Positions 42,971 through 51,845 of a DNA stretch of 64,000 nucleotides are shown piece by piece. This stretch comes from an uncultured Paracoccaceae bacterium. GTDB lineage: Bacteria; Pseudomonadota; Alphaproteobacteria; Rhodobacterales; Rhodobacteraceae. The position numbers and the translations under genes were made by a program. How positions within the stretch are numbered: the stretch's first letter is position 1; every line of letters begins with the position of its first letter. The DNA lies in NCBI GenBank assembly GCA_951812615.1, contig CATOSU010000020.1:1-64000 (forward strand), written 5' to 3'. A model generated the notes under the pieces. The model searched no databases. It was not told the DNA's origin and was given only the letters and a program-made list of their open reading frames with translations.

Positions 42971-43576
42971 ATGACCAAAGACCAAAGCGACATCAACCCG
43001 ATCCTGAAGCAGGTGCTGGATCTCGGCCCGCCGATCGCCTTCTTCCTGATCTACCTGCGCCTGCGCGACGACACGTTTACGTTTGGCGGCACGGAGTATT
43101 CCGGGTTCATCGTGGCCACCATCGCCTTTGTCCCGATCCTGCTGGTGGCGATGGCGGTGTTGTGGTGGCGGACCGGAAAACTGAGCCGGATGCAGATCTT
43201 CACCGCGTTCATGGTGCTGTTTTTCGGGGCGCTGACCGCGTGGTTCAACGACGAACGCTTCTTCAAGATGAAAACCACCATCGTCTATGGCTGTTTCACG
43301 ACGATCCTGTGCATCGGCCTGCTGCAGGGCCGGTCCTATCTGGCCTGGGTGATGGCCGATATGATGCCGATGGAAGACGAGGGCTGGATGATCCTGACCC
43401 GGCGCCTGTGCGCCGCGTTTGGCCTGCTCGCGGTGGCCAACGAGCTGGTCTGGCGCACGATGTCGACCGATCTCTGGGTCAAGATCGAAACCTTCGGGTT
43501 TCCCATCGCGCTGTTCGCGTTCCTGTGGTGGCAGATCATGGCGTTGCAGAAATACATGCCCGACACCGAAACCTGA
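42971..43576 (+). CDS. ispZ: Septation protein IspZ/YciB
   Basis: The product has 201 residues and five to six hydrophobic segments. It matches the YciB/IspZ pattern: LDLGPPIAFFLIYLR, GCFTTILCIGLLQGRSYLAWVMADMMPMEDEGWMILTRRLCAAFGLLAVANELVWR, and GFPIALFAFLWWQ. The family is a conserved inner-membrane protein linked to cell division and envelope integrity. Proximity to ftsY is common in this family of bacteria. Confidence 0.9.
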   Translation: MTKDQSDINPILKQVLDLGPPIAFFLIYLRLRDDTFTFGGTEYSGFIVATIAFVPILLVAMAVLWWRTGKLSRMQIFTAFMVLFFGALTAWFNDERFFKMKTTIVYGCFTTILCIGLLQGRSYLAWVMADMMPMEDEGWMILTRRLCAAFGLLAVANELVWRTMSTDLWVKIETFGFPIALFAFLWWQIMALQKYMPDTET

Positions 43577-43586
43577 CAGGCCGGAG

Positions 43587-43638
43587 GTGGGGGTTTCGCA
43601 CCCCCACACCCCCGCGGAGTATTTTGACAAAGATGAAG
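43587..43638. repeat. Conserved intergenic repeat with terminator-like hairpin (copy 2, inverted)
   Basis: A strong hairpin GTGGGGG-TTTCGCA-CCCCCAC (43587-43607) follows ispZ and is trailed by GGAGTATTTTGACAAAGATG (from 43617), the inverse of the repeat at 41987. The hairpin probably ends the DMT-ispZ message; it also lies 3' of the minus-strand hydrolase gene, so it may serve both directions. Confidence 0.7.
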
Positions 43639-43691
43639 GGCAGGGGCGGGGCGCCGGCCCGTCTGGTGCTGTTGCCGCGCCGGGTGCCCGT

Positions 43692-44627
43692 TCAGGACAG
43701 GTTTTCGGCCACCGGTTGCAGGCCCGGAATGTCGGGCAGCGCGACAAGGCGGGACCAGCGCGGCGCCGAGGTCTCCGGCAACCCGCGCCGGAGCAGGTCG
43801 AGCGGATAGTCCCCGGGCCGGCGCAGCAGCGCGTTGTAAAACCGCAGGATGCCCGGCCGGGTATAGGCCGACCAGTGACAGATGCGCCGCGCCGCGCCGC
43901 CCAGCGGCTGGCCGATCCGTTCGAGGTGATCCAGCGTGTCGTCGCAGTCGATCTGCAGCGTGACCGCGTTGGGCGCGTCCACCTTACTGCCGATGGTGCG
44001 GTCGCCGCGGGCCGGCGGCGCGATCAGCCATTCGAACATCGCTTCGAACACATCGTTTTCGCGGCTGGTGACGTTGATCAGCTCTGCCGCCCGCCCGGCC
44101 GGCGTTGCCAGGGCCCCGGTCACCCGGGCGTGATAGCTGGCACCGGTCATGGCAATGATCCGCCCGACCGCCCCGGCCGGCAGATGATGCAGCGCCTCCA
44201 TGCACAGCTCGATGCCCATCGAGTGCGCCATCATGTGGATCGGGCGATCGGGATATCTCAGGTGCACATGCGCCAGCACCGCAGCCAGCGCCACGCCGGC
44301 CCCGACCGCGCATCGTTTCGCCATCCAGAGCGCCCCGCGCGCCTGCCAGCCGAAGGCGATGGCCAGCCCCTCGTCATCATGACCGGTTGCAAATCCCATC
44401 TGCCGCGGCCAGCTGGGCGAGCGGTAGGGGTATTCGTCCGGTTGCAGCGCCAGGATATGCCGGTGCGGGCAATGGCGCGGGTCGTCGGGCAGGTATTTGT
44501 AGCCATGGACCATGACCACGACCGGCCCGGTCCCGCCATCGGCGCGCTCCAGCGCGGATTTCCAGTGCGGCTGACCCCGGTGCAGCACCGGTCGGGTGCC
44601 TTCGGCATTGATCCTGATCACGGGCAC
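43692..44627 (-). CDS. Alpha/beta hydrolase, 311 residues
   Basis: GTG 44627 starts the frame. The oxyanion region is VVVMVHGYKYLPDDP and the nucleophile elbow is MMAHSMGIELCMEAL (A-H-S-M-G), with later Asp/His candidates (IDCDDTLDHLERIG, CHWSAYTRPG). There is no signal peptide, so it is cytoplasmic. It resembles DUF900-like or uncharacterised esterase-type hydrolases acting on lipids or esters. It is divergent from metZ with ~260 bp between. Confidence 0.72.
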   Translation of the reverse strand: MPVIRINAEGTRPVLHRGQPHWKSALERADGGTGPVVVMVHGYKYLPDDPRHCPHRHILALQPDEYPYRSPSWPRQMGFATGHDDEGLAIAFGWQARGALWMAKRCAVGAGVALAAVLAHVHLRYPDRPIHMMAHSMGIELCMEALHHLPAGAVGRIIAMTGASYHARVTGALATPAGRAAELINVTSRENDVFEAMFEWLIAPPARGDRTIGSKVDAPNAVTLQIDCDDTLDHLERIGQPLGGAARRICHWSAYTRPGILRFYNALLRRPGDYPLDLLRRGLPETSAPRWSRLVALPDIPGLQPVAENLS

Positions 44628-44636
44628 GGCGCGACT

Positions 44637-44654
44637 CCCACAACATCTTGTGGG
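44637..44654. promoter_or_regulatory. Perfect dyad upstream of the hydrolase gene
   Basis: CCCACAA (44637-44643) and TTGTGGG (44648-44654) flank CATC, a 7-bp perfect inverted repeat ten bases upstream of the hydrolase start. It could be an operator for the hydrolase gene or a hairpin in its leader. No cognate regulator is identified. Confidence 0.4.
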
Positions 44655-44757
44655 GCCCCTATGCGCCTGACATATGAAGCCGGTATGACTGTTTGGTTAC
44701 AGAGCGGTGACGGGGCTTGACGAATACTGCGCCGCGGCGTAAGCCGCCTCTCAGACG

Positions 44758-44812
44758 ACCGTGGCGATTTGTTACCGGATTGCGGGCCACGTAAAACAAC
44801 ACGCTAAAAGGT
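44758..44812 (+). ncRNA. SAM-II riboswitch
   Basis: Stem P1 is CGTGGC (44760-44765) with GCCACG (44786-44791). Inside are GATTT (44766-44770) and ACCGGATTGC (44774-44783), then TAAAA and the 3' core GCTAAAAGG (44803-44811). ACC (44774-44776) can pair with GGT (44810-44812) to form the pseudoknot. This is the SAM-II consensus, which in alphaproteobacteria controls metA/metZ and related genes. AGGAGG (44814-44819) and a terminator-like hairpin follow. It binds S-adenosylmethionine and switches off metZ. Confidence 0.87.
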
Positions 44813-44819
44813 CAGGAGG

Positions 44820-44856
44820 AAAGGCCCCTTTCGCTTGACCGCGTCTGGGGCTTTTT
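44820..44856 (+). terminator. Terminator-like hairpin between SAM-II riboswitch and metZ
   Basis: GCCCC (44824-44828) pairs with GGGGC (44847-44851), extended by AAA/TTT around one bulged G, and is followed by five T (44852-44856). It lies 12 bases after the riboswitch core, so SAM binding may act through premature termination rather than only by masking a ribosome site. Confidence 0.6.
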
Positions 44857-44891
44857 GATTGCGTCCGCGGGGTCCGGACCGGAGAAATATC

Positions 44892-46073
44892 ATGAGCGAC
44901 GACTGGAACAAGGCCACCCGTGCCGTGCATGGCGGCGCACGCCGCAGCCAGTATGGCGAGGTAAGCGAGGCGATCTTTCTGACCCAGGGCTTTGTCTATG
45001 ACAGCGCCGAGGCCGCAGAGGCGCGGTTCATTCAGGCCGGCGATGACGAGTTCATCTATGCCCGCTACGGCAACCCCACCGTGCGGATCTTCGAGGAACG
45101 CATGGCGTTGCTGGAAGGGGCCGAGGACGGTTTTGCCACCGCCAGCGGCATGGCCGCGGTCAACGGGGTCCTGTCGGCGATGCTGAAGGCCGGGGATCAC
45201 GTGGTCTCGGCCCGGGCGTTGTTCGGCTCCTGTCTTTACGTGCTCGAAGACGTGCTGTCCCGGTTCGGCGTCGAGGTCACTTTCGTCGACGGCACCGATC
45301 TCGATCAGTGGCAGGCGGCGCTCCGCCCCGACACCCGTGCGGTATTCTTTGAGACCGTGTCGAACCCGACGCTGGAGGTGATCGACATCGCCGCGGTTTC
45401 GGAACTGGCCCATACCGTCGGCGCGGTCGTGGTGGTCGACAACGTGTTTTCCACGCCGGTGTTTTCCGATGCCATCGCGCAGGGGGCGGACGTGGTTGTC
45501 TATTCGGCCACCAAGCATATCGACGGGCAGGGGCGGACGCTGGGCGGCGTGATCCTTGGCACCCGCGAATTTATCCGCAAGACGGTCGAGCCTTACATGA
45601 AACATACCGGCGGTTCGATGTCGCCTTTCACCGCCTGGGTCATGCTCAAGGGGCTGGAAACGCTGAGCTTGCGGGTCAATGCGCAGGCCGACAACGCCAC
45701 GGCGCTGACCGAGACGCTGCAGGGGCATCCGGCGCTGGCCCGCGTGATCTATCCCGGCCATGCCAGCCACGGCCAGTTCGACCTGTGCCAGCGTCAGATG
45801 GGGCGCGGCGGCACCGTGCTGTCGATCGACCTCAGCGGTGGCAAACCGGCGGCATTTGCGTTCCTGAACGGGCTCAAGATCGGCAAGATCTCCAACAATC
45901 TGGGCGACGCCAAAACCATCGTCACCCATCCCGCCACCACCACGCATCAGCGGCTGAGCGAAGATCAGCGCGCGGATCTGGGGATCACCGACGGGCTGGT
46001 GCGGATTTCCTGCGGGATCGAGGATACCGATGATCTGGTCGGGGACGTGATGCAGGCGCTGGAAGGCGCATAG
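44892..46073 (+). CDS. metZ: O-succinylhomoserine sulfhydrylase
   Basis: The product has 393 residues, a Cys/Met-metabolism PLP enzyme. Motifs include YARYGNPTVRIFEERMALLEGAE, the PLP contact ATASGMAAV, VDNVFSTPVFSDAI, and the Schiff-base Lys in VVVYSATKHIDGQGRTLGG. The C-terminus THPATTTHQRLSEDQRADLGITDGLVRISCGIED is typical of MetZ-type sulfhydrylases. It makes homocysteine from O-succinylhomoserine and sulfide. The upstream SAM-II riboswitch confirms a role in methionine supply. ATG 44892 follows GGAGA. Confidence 0.93.
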   Translation: MSDDWNKATRAVHGGARRSQYGEVSEAIFLTQGFVYDSAEAAEARFIQAGDDEFIYARYGNPTVRIFEERMALLEGAEDGFATASGMAAVNGVLSAMLKAGDHVVSARALFGSCLYVLEDVLSRFGVEVTFVDGTDLDQWQAALRPDTRAVFFETVSNPTLEVIDIAAVSELAHTVGAVVVVDNVFSTPVFSDAIAQGADVVVYSATKHIDGQGRTLGGVILGTREFIRKTVEPYMKHTGGSMSPFTAWVMLKGLETLSLRVNAQADNATALTETLQGHPALARVIYPGHASHGQFDLCQRQMGRGGTVLSIDLSGGKPAAFAFLNGLKIGKISNNLGDAKTIVTHPATTTHQRLSEDQRADLGITDGLVRISCGIEDTDDLVGDVMQALEGA

Positions 46074-46079
46074 CACCGG

Positions 46080-47843
46080 CTATCTGCGCGGCAGGCCCAG
46101 TGCGACGAGCTTTTCCAGCGCTGCTGTCTGCACGGTCAGGATCTGCGTCCAGTTCGGGCCGGCAAAGGCCGCGTGCCAGAGCCTGATGCTCAGGTCCGGC
46201 CGGCGGGCCATGGCCTCGGCCAGATAGTGACGGGCGTCGTCCTGGCGCCCGCAATCCGCATTGGCCATCGCGGCATAGACAAAGACGAAATACTCGGCGT
46301 TGGGGTACCGGCAGGCCTGCTCCATCGCATCGCGCACCGCGAGCGATCCGACAGCATGGCCCGTAAGTAGCAGGGCCAGCCCTTTGACCAGCACAAAGCC
46401 CCAGCCCAGCGGATCTTTTGGATTGAGCCTGAGTGCCATCGTTTCATCGGCCACGATTGCGTCTGCGTCACATTCGTCCAACAACAGCCGGGTCGTGGCC
46501 CGCCAGTGATAGGTGATGGCCTGGTTGGGGTTGAGCGCGAGCGCCCGGTCGAACGCGGCCAGGCTGTCGGCGCTGCGGTCGCCCAGCCCCAGCACGACCC
46601 CCCGTCCGGCATGGCCCAGATCCAGCTTGTCGTCCAGTTCGACGGCCCTGTCGGCATGGCGTAGCCCCTCCCGCAGGTCGGCGACCGGGTCGTCCGAGCG
46701 CCCGACCATGACGGCGTTTGCGTGAAGTCGCGCAAACAGTGCGTGCGGTATGGCAAACCCCGGATCGGCAGCGATGGATGCAGTATAGAGCCGGATCGCC
46801 TCGGCATAGCCTTCGGGCCGATAGGTCAGATGCGCGGCAAACCCCTTTTGACACAGCTCCCAAGCAGTCAGGCTCTCGGTCGGTTTCGCCCGCGCCATCG
46901 CCCGTTCGTGGGCGCCCAGTTCCGGTTCGACACAGGCGATGATGGCGCGGGTCATCTCGTCCTGCAGATCAAAGAGATCCTCCATTGTCCGGTCCCAGCG
47001 GTCGGCCCACAGGTGACGTCCGGTTTCGGCCTCGATCAGCTGGGCGGTCACCCGCAGGCGGTTGCCGGCGCGCCGAACCGCGCCTTCAACCACGTAACCG
47101 ACACCCAGTTCCCGCGCGATCTCGCGGATGTCCTTGGGCGTGCCCTTGTAGGCAAAGGTCGAATTGCGCGCGATCACAAAGAGCGACCGGAACCGGCTGA
47201 GTTCGGTGATCACGTCCTCGACGATACCATCGGCGAGGAATTCCTGCTCCGGATCCGAGGACATGTTGTCAAAGGGCAGCACGGCGATGCTGGTGGGCTG
47301 GGCCTTGATGGTTTTCCTGACCGGCACGGCCCCCGCCATCTCCACACGCCAGACTTCGATCGGATCAGGGAGGTTCTTGACCATCTGCGGGCCAAGACCG
47401 GTCATCGGATGGTCGATCTTGCCGCGCAGCTGGTCATAGACGCTGCGGCTGATACAGATGCCGCCCGGCGGGGCCAGGCTTTCCAGCCGCGCCGCGATGT
47501 TGACGCCATCGCCCAGGATATCATCGCCGTCGATTACCACGTCGCCCAGGTTGACACCGACGCGGAAGCGCAGCCGCTGATCCTCGGGACCGGTTTCACG
47601 CGCCGCCAACTGCCCCTGCGCCGCGGCCACACAGCGCACAGCAGCAACAGGGGAGGGGAATTCGATCAGCAGCCCGTCGCCCATGCTCTTGACGATCCGC
47701 CCGCTTGCATCGCTCACCGCCGGGTCGATCACCTCGGCCCGCGCCGCGCGCAGGCGGGCAATCGTACCCTCCTCATCCGCCGCCATCAGGCGGGAATACC
47801 CCGCCAGATCGGCGGCAACGATGGTGGTCAGGCGGCGGTCCAT
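46080..47843 (-). CDS. Class III adenylate/guanylate cyclase with TolB-like and TPR regions
   Basis: The product has 587 residues. The N-terminal cyclase domain (~1-165) has metal Asp in VAADLAGYSRL and the second Asp in VKSMGDGLLIEF, with RFRVGVNLGDV and GDGVNIAARLESLA after. A FlgO/TolB-like domain (~185-310) reads IAVLPFDNMSSDPEQEFLADGIVEDVITELSR. The remaining C-terminus is Ala/Leu-rich TPR-like repeats. This architecture is common in alphaproteobacteria, where the cyclase makes cAMP in response to an unknown signal. It converges on metZ with a six-base gap. Confidence 0.88.
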   Translation of the reverse strand: MDRRLTTIVAADLAGYSRLMAADEEGTIARLRAARAEVIDPAVSDASGRIVKSMGDGLLIEFPSPVAAVRCVAAAQGQLAARETGPEDQRLRFRVGVNLGDVVIDGDDILGDGVNIAARLESLAPPGGICISRSVYDQLRGKIDHPMTGLGPQMVKNLPDPIEVWRVEMAGAVPVRKTIKAQPTSIAVLPFDNMSSDPEQEFLADGIVEDVITELSRFRSLFVIARNSTFAYKGTPKDIREIARELGVGYVVEGAVRRAGNRLRVTAQLIEAETGRHLWADRWDRTMEDLFDLQDEMTRAIIACVEPELGAHERAMARAKPTESLTAWELCQKGFAAHLTYRPEGYAEAIRLYTASIAADPGFAIPHALFARLHANAVMVGRSDDPVADLREGLRHADRAVELDDKLDLGHAGRGVVLGLGDRSADSLAAFDRALALNPNQAITYHWRATTRLLLDECDADAIVADETMALRLNPKDPLGWGFVLVKGLALLLTGHAVGSLAVRDAMEQACRYPNAEYFVFVYAAMANADCGRQDDARHYLAEAMARRPDLSIRLWHAAFAGPNWTQILTVQTAALEKLVALGLPRR

Positions 47844-48094
47844 ACCTCATCGGTACAGGATACCCGTATGAATTCAACCGGGCTCTGGTGTCTGCCCCGC
47901 ATCGCTGCCACGGCCTGCAACGCCGCCTCTCGGAAAGTTGAGGCTGTCGGCGCGGGCAGGCAAATCTAACGATGCAAGGCGTTTGCGCAGCGGCACGGAA
48001 TGATCCGGCATGCCGGTTTCGCCGTATACCGCAACGAGAATAGCAACTATGATGGGTCGGCCTTACATTGGACGGGCAAACAGGGGACAGCGGT

Positions 48095-49198
<1,104 letters not shown>

Positions 49199-49205
49199 CA
49201 TCCGG

Positions 49206-49874
49206 TCAGGCGGTGGCCGGGTCCCCATCGCGCAAAAGCCGGGTAATCCGCGACATGAATGTGAGGAACTCTGTGTCCTTGCCGGGGGTCCGGGTTTCAA
49301 GGCTGTGGCGGTCAGGCGTGTCGGGTTCACCTTCTGAAATGCCCAGCAGGTCGGCATAGCCGATTGAAAACACCACGTCCGGATCGGGACAGGCCGCATA
49401 GGTCACGTCCGCTTTGCCGTCCCGGATGCGCAGCCGTATCTGTTCCCCGTCCACCACCATCGCCGCGTCGAAGCCGAGCTCTGACACATCCACCCGCCGC
49501 GCGGCGGCGCGCAGCGTCGTTGCCACTGTGCGCAGGTTGCCGGGCGTGACGATGTCCTCCTCCGGTGCAAACTGTGCGCCGAAGACTGCCAGTTCGAACA
49601 CGATGTCCAATGTCCGTTCCCCCAGCGCGGTCAGCCGGTAGGTCGTCACCCCGTGGCCGCCATCAGACTTCTCGGCCAGACCGTCCTCTGTCAGCTTGAC
49701 CAGCCGGTCCGCCAGCAGATTTGCGGCGATGCCGGTCAGCCCCTTTTGCAGATCCGTGAACCGGGCCGGGCCGGCATGCAGGTCGCGCAGGATCAGCAAT
49801 GTCCAGCGGTCGCCGATCCGGTCCAGCGCCCGGGCGATCGGGCAGAGGAGTTTGTAGGAGCGTGGTTTTGCCAT
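49206..49874 (-). CDS. HxlR-type winged-helix regulator with C-terminal SCP2-like domain
   Basis: The product has 222 residues. The N-terminus KLLCPIARALDRIGDRWTLLILRDLHAGPARFTDLQKGLTGIAANLLADRLVKLTEDGLAEK is an HxlR/MarR-like wing. The C-terminal ~100 residues (VDGEQIRLRIRDGKADVTY, DPDVVFSIGYADLLGI) resemble an SCP2/sterol-carrier fold, suggesting a lipophilic effector. It is divergent from an NmrA-like gene, with a TGTTAC...GTAACA dyad between them. Redox or electrophile sensing is possible for HxlR proteins; only one Cys is seen near the start. Confidence 0.82.
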   Translation of the reverse strand: MAKPRSYKLLCPIARALDRIGDRWTLLILRDLHAGPARFTDLQKGLTGIAANLLADRLVKLTEDGLAEKSDGGHGVTTYRLTALGERTLDIVFELAVFGAQFAPEEDIVTPGNLRTVATTLRAAARRVDVSELGFDAAMVVDGEQIRLRIRDGKADVTYAACPDPDVVFSIGYADLLGISEGEPDTPDRHSLETRTPGKDTEFLTFMSRITRLLRDGDPATA

Positions 49875-49890
49875 CAGGCCCTCACGAAAA

Positions 49891-49915
49891 TGTTACCTTA
49901 AAAAATAAAGTAACA
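49891..49915. promoter_or_regulatory. Operator-like dyad for the HxlR regulator
   Basis: TGTTAC (49891-49896) and GTAACA (49910-49915) are inverted around an A/T-only centre apart from one C and one imperfect position each side. The site is 17 bp upstream of the minus-strand regulator and 40 bp upstream of the plus-strand NmrA-like gene, well placed to control both. Confidence 0.6.
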
Positions 49916-49955
49916 ACTATAAATCATCAAGTGACAGTCATGCGGGAGGCCCCAA

Positions 49956-51062
49956 ATGTCAACGCTGCCGAACATCCTTGTCACCAGCGCCGCCGGAAAA
50001 ACCGGGCTTCCGGTCGCCCTGCAACTGCGCGAAAAGGGCTTTCCGGTGCGGGCCTTCGTGCGCCGCCGCGATGCCCGGTCCGAGACGCTGAGGCGGGCAG
50101 GGGCCGAGCTTTTCGTCGGGAACCAGTACGCGCTGAGCGATATGCGGCGGGCGATGACGGGCATGTCGGTTGCGTATCAATGCGCGCCGACAGCACCGAA
50201 CGGTCTGCATTTCAACGCCGTGTTCACCGCCGCCGCGCACGAGGCCCGGCTGGACCATGTGGTGACACTGGGCCAGTGGTTGAGCGCCGCTGACCACCCG
50301 TCGCTTTTCACGCGGGAGGTGTATCTGTCGGATCTCCTGATGCGGATGCCGGCGGACATCACGGTGACCTCGGTCAATCCGGGCTGGTTCGCGGACAATT
50401 ACCTGATGGTGCTGGACATGGCCGCCCATCTTGGGCTGTTTGCCATGCCACTGGGGGCCGGCAAGGTGAAAAAGAACGCGCCGCCGTCCAGCGAAGATAT
50501 TGCCTGCGTCGCGGTGGCAGCGCTGACTGATCCGGGGCGCCACGCCGGGAAAACCTACCGGCCGACGGGTCCGGAGTTGCTGTCGCCGGACGACATTGCG
50601 GCGGCGATGGGGCGGGCGCTGGGCCGGCGGGTCCGGTACATGGACATATCCGAACGGATGATGACCAAGGCGCTGCGCGCGGTGCCGCCGGAAAATTACT
50701 CCGAAGCGGCGGTGTCACAGCTGGCGATCTATGCGGACGAGTACCGCCGAGGGGCGTTTGCGGTGAATGCCCCCACCGACCACGTGGAACGGATCGGTGG
50801 CCGCGTGCCGGAACGGTTTGAAAGCATCGTCCGGCGCACGGTGTCCGCCCGCCCGGATTTGCGCCGCAGCCTGTCGGGGCAAATGCGCGCAACGGCGGCC
50901 TTCCTGCGGCTCCTGCTGACCCCGGCGTTGGACCTGCAGAAAGTTCAGGCCGACCGGGACTATGTGCGGATCGGGGATCCGAAATTCAGCCAGGACGATG
51001 CAGACTGGCAAACCACGCACCAGCCGCGGAAAACCCCCGCAATCGCCGGTTTTGCCGCATGA
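49956..51062 (+). CDS. NmrA-like NAD(P)-binding protein
   Basis: The product has 368 residues. The N-terminus NILVTSAAGKTGLPVALQLREKGFPVRAFVRR is the NmrA/atypical-SDR dinucleotide fold (TSAAGKTG). TSVNPGWFADNYL and TYRPTGPELLSPDDIAAAMGRALGRRVRY complete the pattern. Such proteins act as NAD(P)H-dependent reductases or redox sensors. It is the probable target of the divergent HxlR regulator. The carbonic anhydrase-like gene follows after 52 bases. Confidence 0.82.
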   Translation: MSTLPNILVTSAAGKTGLPVALQLREKGFPVRAFVRRRDARSETLRRAGAELFVGNQYALSDMRRAMTGMSVAYQCAPTAPNGLHFNAVFTAAAHEARLDHVVTLGQWLSAADHPSLFTREVYLSDLLMRMPADITVTSVNPGWFADNYLMVLDMAAHLGLFAMPLGAGKVKKNAPPSSEDIACVAVAALTDPGRHAGKTYRPTGPELLSPDDIAAAMGRALGRRVRYMDISERMMTKALRAVPPENYSEAAVSQLAIYADEYRRGAFAVNAPTDHVERIGGRVPERFESIVRRTVSARPDLRRSLSGQMRATAAFLRLLLTPALDLQKVQADRDYVRIGDPKFSQDDADWQTTHQPRKTPAIAGFAA

Positions 51063-51114
51063 GTTTTGCGCCGGCCGTCACAGCAACCACAATCACCGAT
51101 AAAGGAATGTCGAA

Positions 51115-51642
51115 ATGACAGCTACAAACGAACTTATTGTGCGAAATCAAAAGTTTCAGAGCGGTTTCTCATTTTCGGAAATGCCGATCCTGCCAAGGCT
51201 GCGCACGGTGATCCTGACCTGCGCGGATGCAAGGGTGGACCCGGCCCATGTTCTGGGGGTGGATCTGGGTGATGCCGTGGTGATCCGTAACAACGGCGGG
51301 CGCGTGACCGGCGAGGCCCTGACCGAGATCGCGACGCTGGCCTTCATGGTGTCCCGGTTGACGGGCAATCCCAAAGCGGGGTTCGAGCTGTTCATTATGC
51401 AGCATACCCAATGCGGCGCGGAACGGTTTGCCGATCCCGCGTTTCAGCAGGCCATCGGCACGGAACTGGGCATCGACGTCACAGGCAGCGCCATCACCGA
51501 CCACGATGCCAGCCTGCGCGCAGACATAGAACGGCTCCGGTCGTCGGAAATCGTTCCGCGGCAGGTGGTTGTGTCCGGCTGGCTCTACGATGTCAGCACC
51601 GGCGCGGTCCGCGAAGTCGTGCCCGCCGGCCGGCTGGGGTAA
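51115..51642 (+). CDS. Beta-class carbonic anhydrase-like protein
   Basis: The product has 175 residues. Zinc ligands and the catalytic dyad are present: C36-x-D38-x-R40 (CADARVDP) and H97-x2-C100 (HTQCG). Also IRNNGGRVT as in the beta-CA substrate pocket. The length is shorter than typical plant-type beta-CAs but normal for compact bacterial members. It probably interconverts CO2 and bicarbonate, though some relatives hydrolyse CS2 or are inactive. It may be cotranscribed with the NmrA-like gene under HxlR control. Confidence 0.82.
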   Translation: MTATNELIVRNQKFQSGFSFSEMPILPRLRTVILTCADARVDPAHVLGVDLGDAVVIRNNGGRVTGEALTEIATLAFMVSRLTGNPKAGFELFIMQHTQCGAERFADPAFQQAIGTELGIDVTGSAITDHDASLRADIERLRSSEIVPRQVVVSGWLYDVSTGAVREVVPAGRLG

Positions 51643-51680
51643 GGGCCAAGCCGGGCCGATGCGCGGGATTTCGCCGCAGT

Positions 51681-51740
51681 GCAGCAAAATCTTGCTGCGC
51701 TTGCGGTATAGCTCTGTTACCCTGCTGTGCAGCAAACTGC
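51681..51740. promoter_or_regulatory. TGC-rich dyads upstream of the PAKP-rich gene (PhaR-like sites)
   Basis: A perfect dyad GCAGCAA-AATC-TTGCTGC (51681-51698) is followed by a second, TGCTG-TG-CAGCA (51723-51734) running into AACTGC. Two TGC/GCA-rich palindromes before a phasin-like gene recall the operators of the PHA regulator PhaR in Paracoccus and Rhodobacter. The regulator itself is not in the window. Confidence 0.5.
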
Positions 51741-51845
51741 GGAGTGGCCTGCAATGTCTCGGCCTATAGTATCCGGTTCGACCTGTCCCCGGTTCCGTTC
51801 AACGGGCTCCGCTTTCCTTTGCCTGATCCCCACGGAGTATCCCGG

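Noticed and set aside
42047-43747. 566-residue minus-strand frame over the DMT and ispZ genes
   Set aside because: Rich in Gln, His and Asp with no hydrophobic or motif pattern; the plus strand carries two recognised membrane proteins.
44835-44858. Seven-codon leader peptide (TTG to TGA) after AGGAGG in the metZ leader
   Set aside because: The spacing of about 15 bases from AGGAGG to the TTG is too long, and the frame lies within the terminator hairpin; the riboswitch already explains control.
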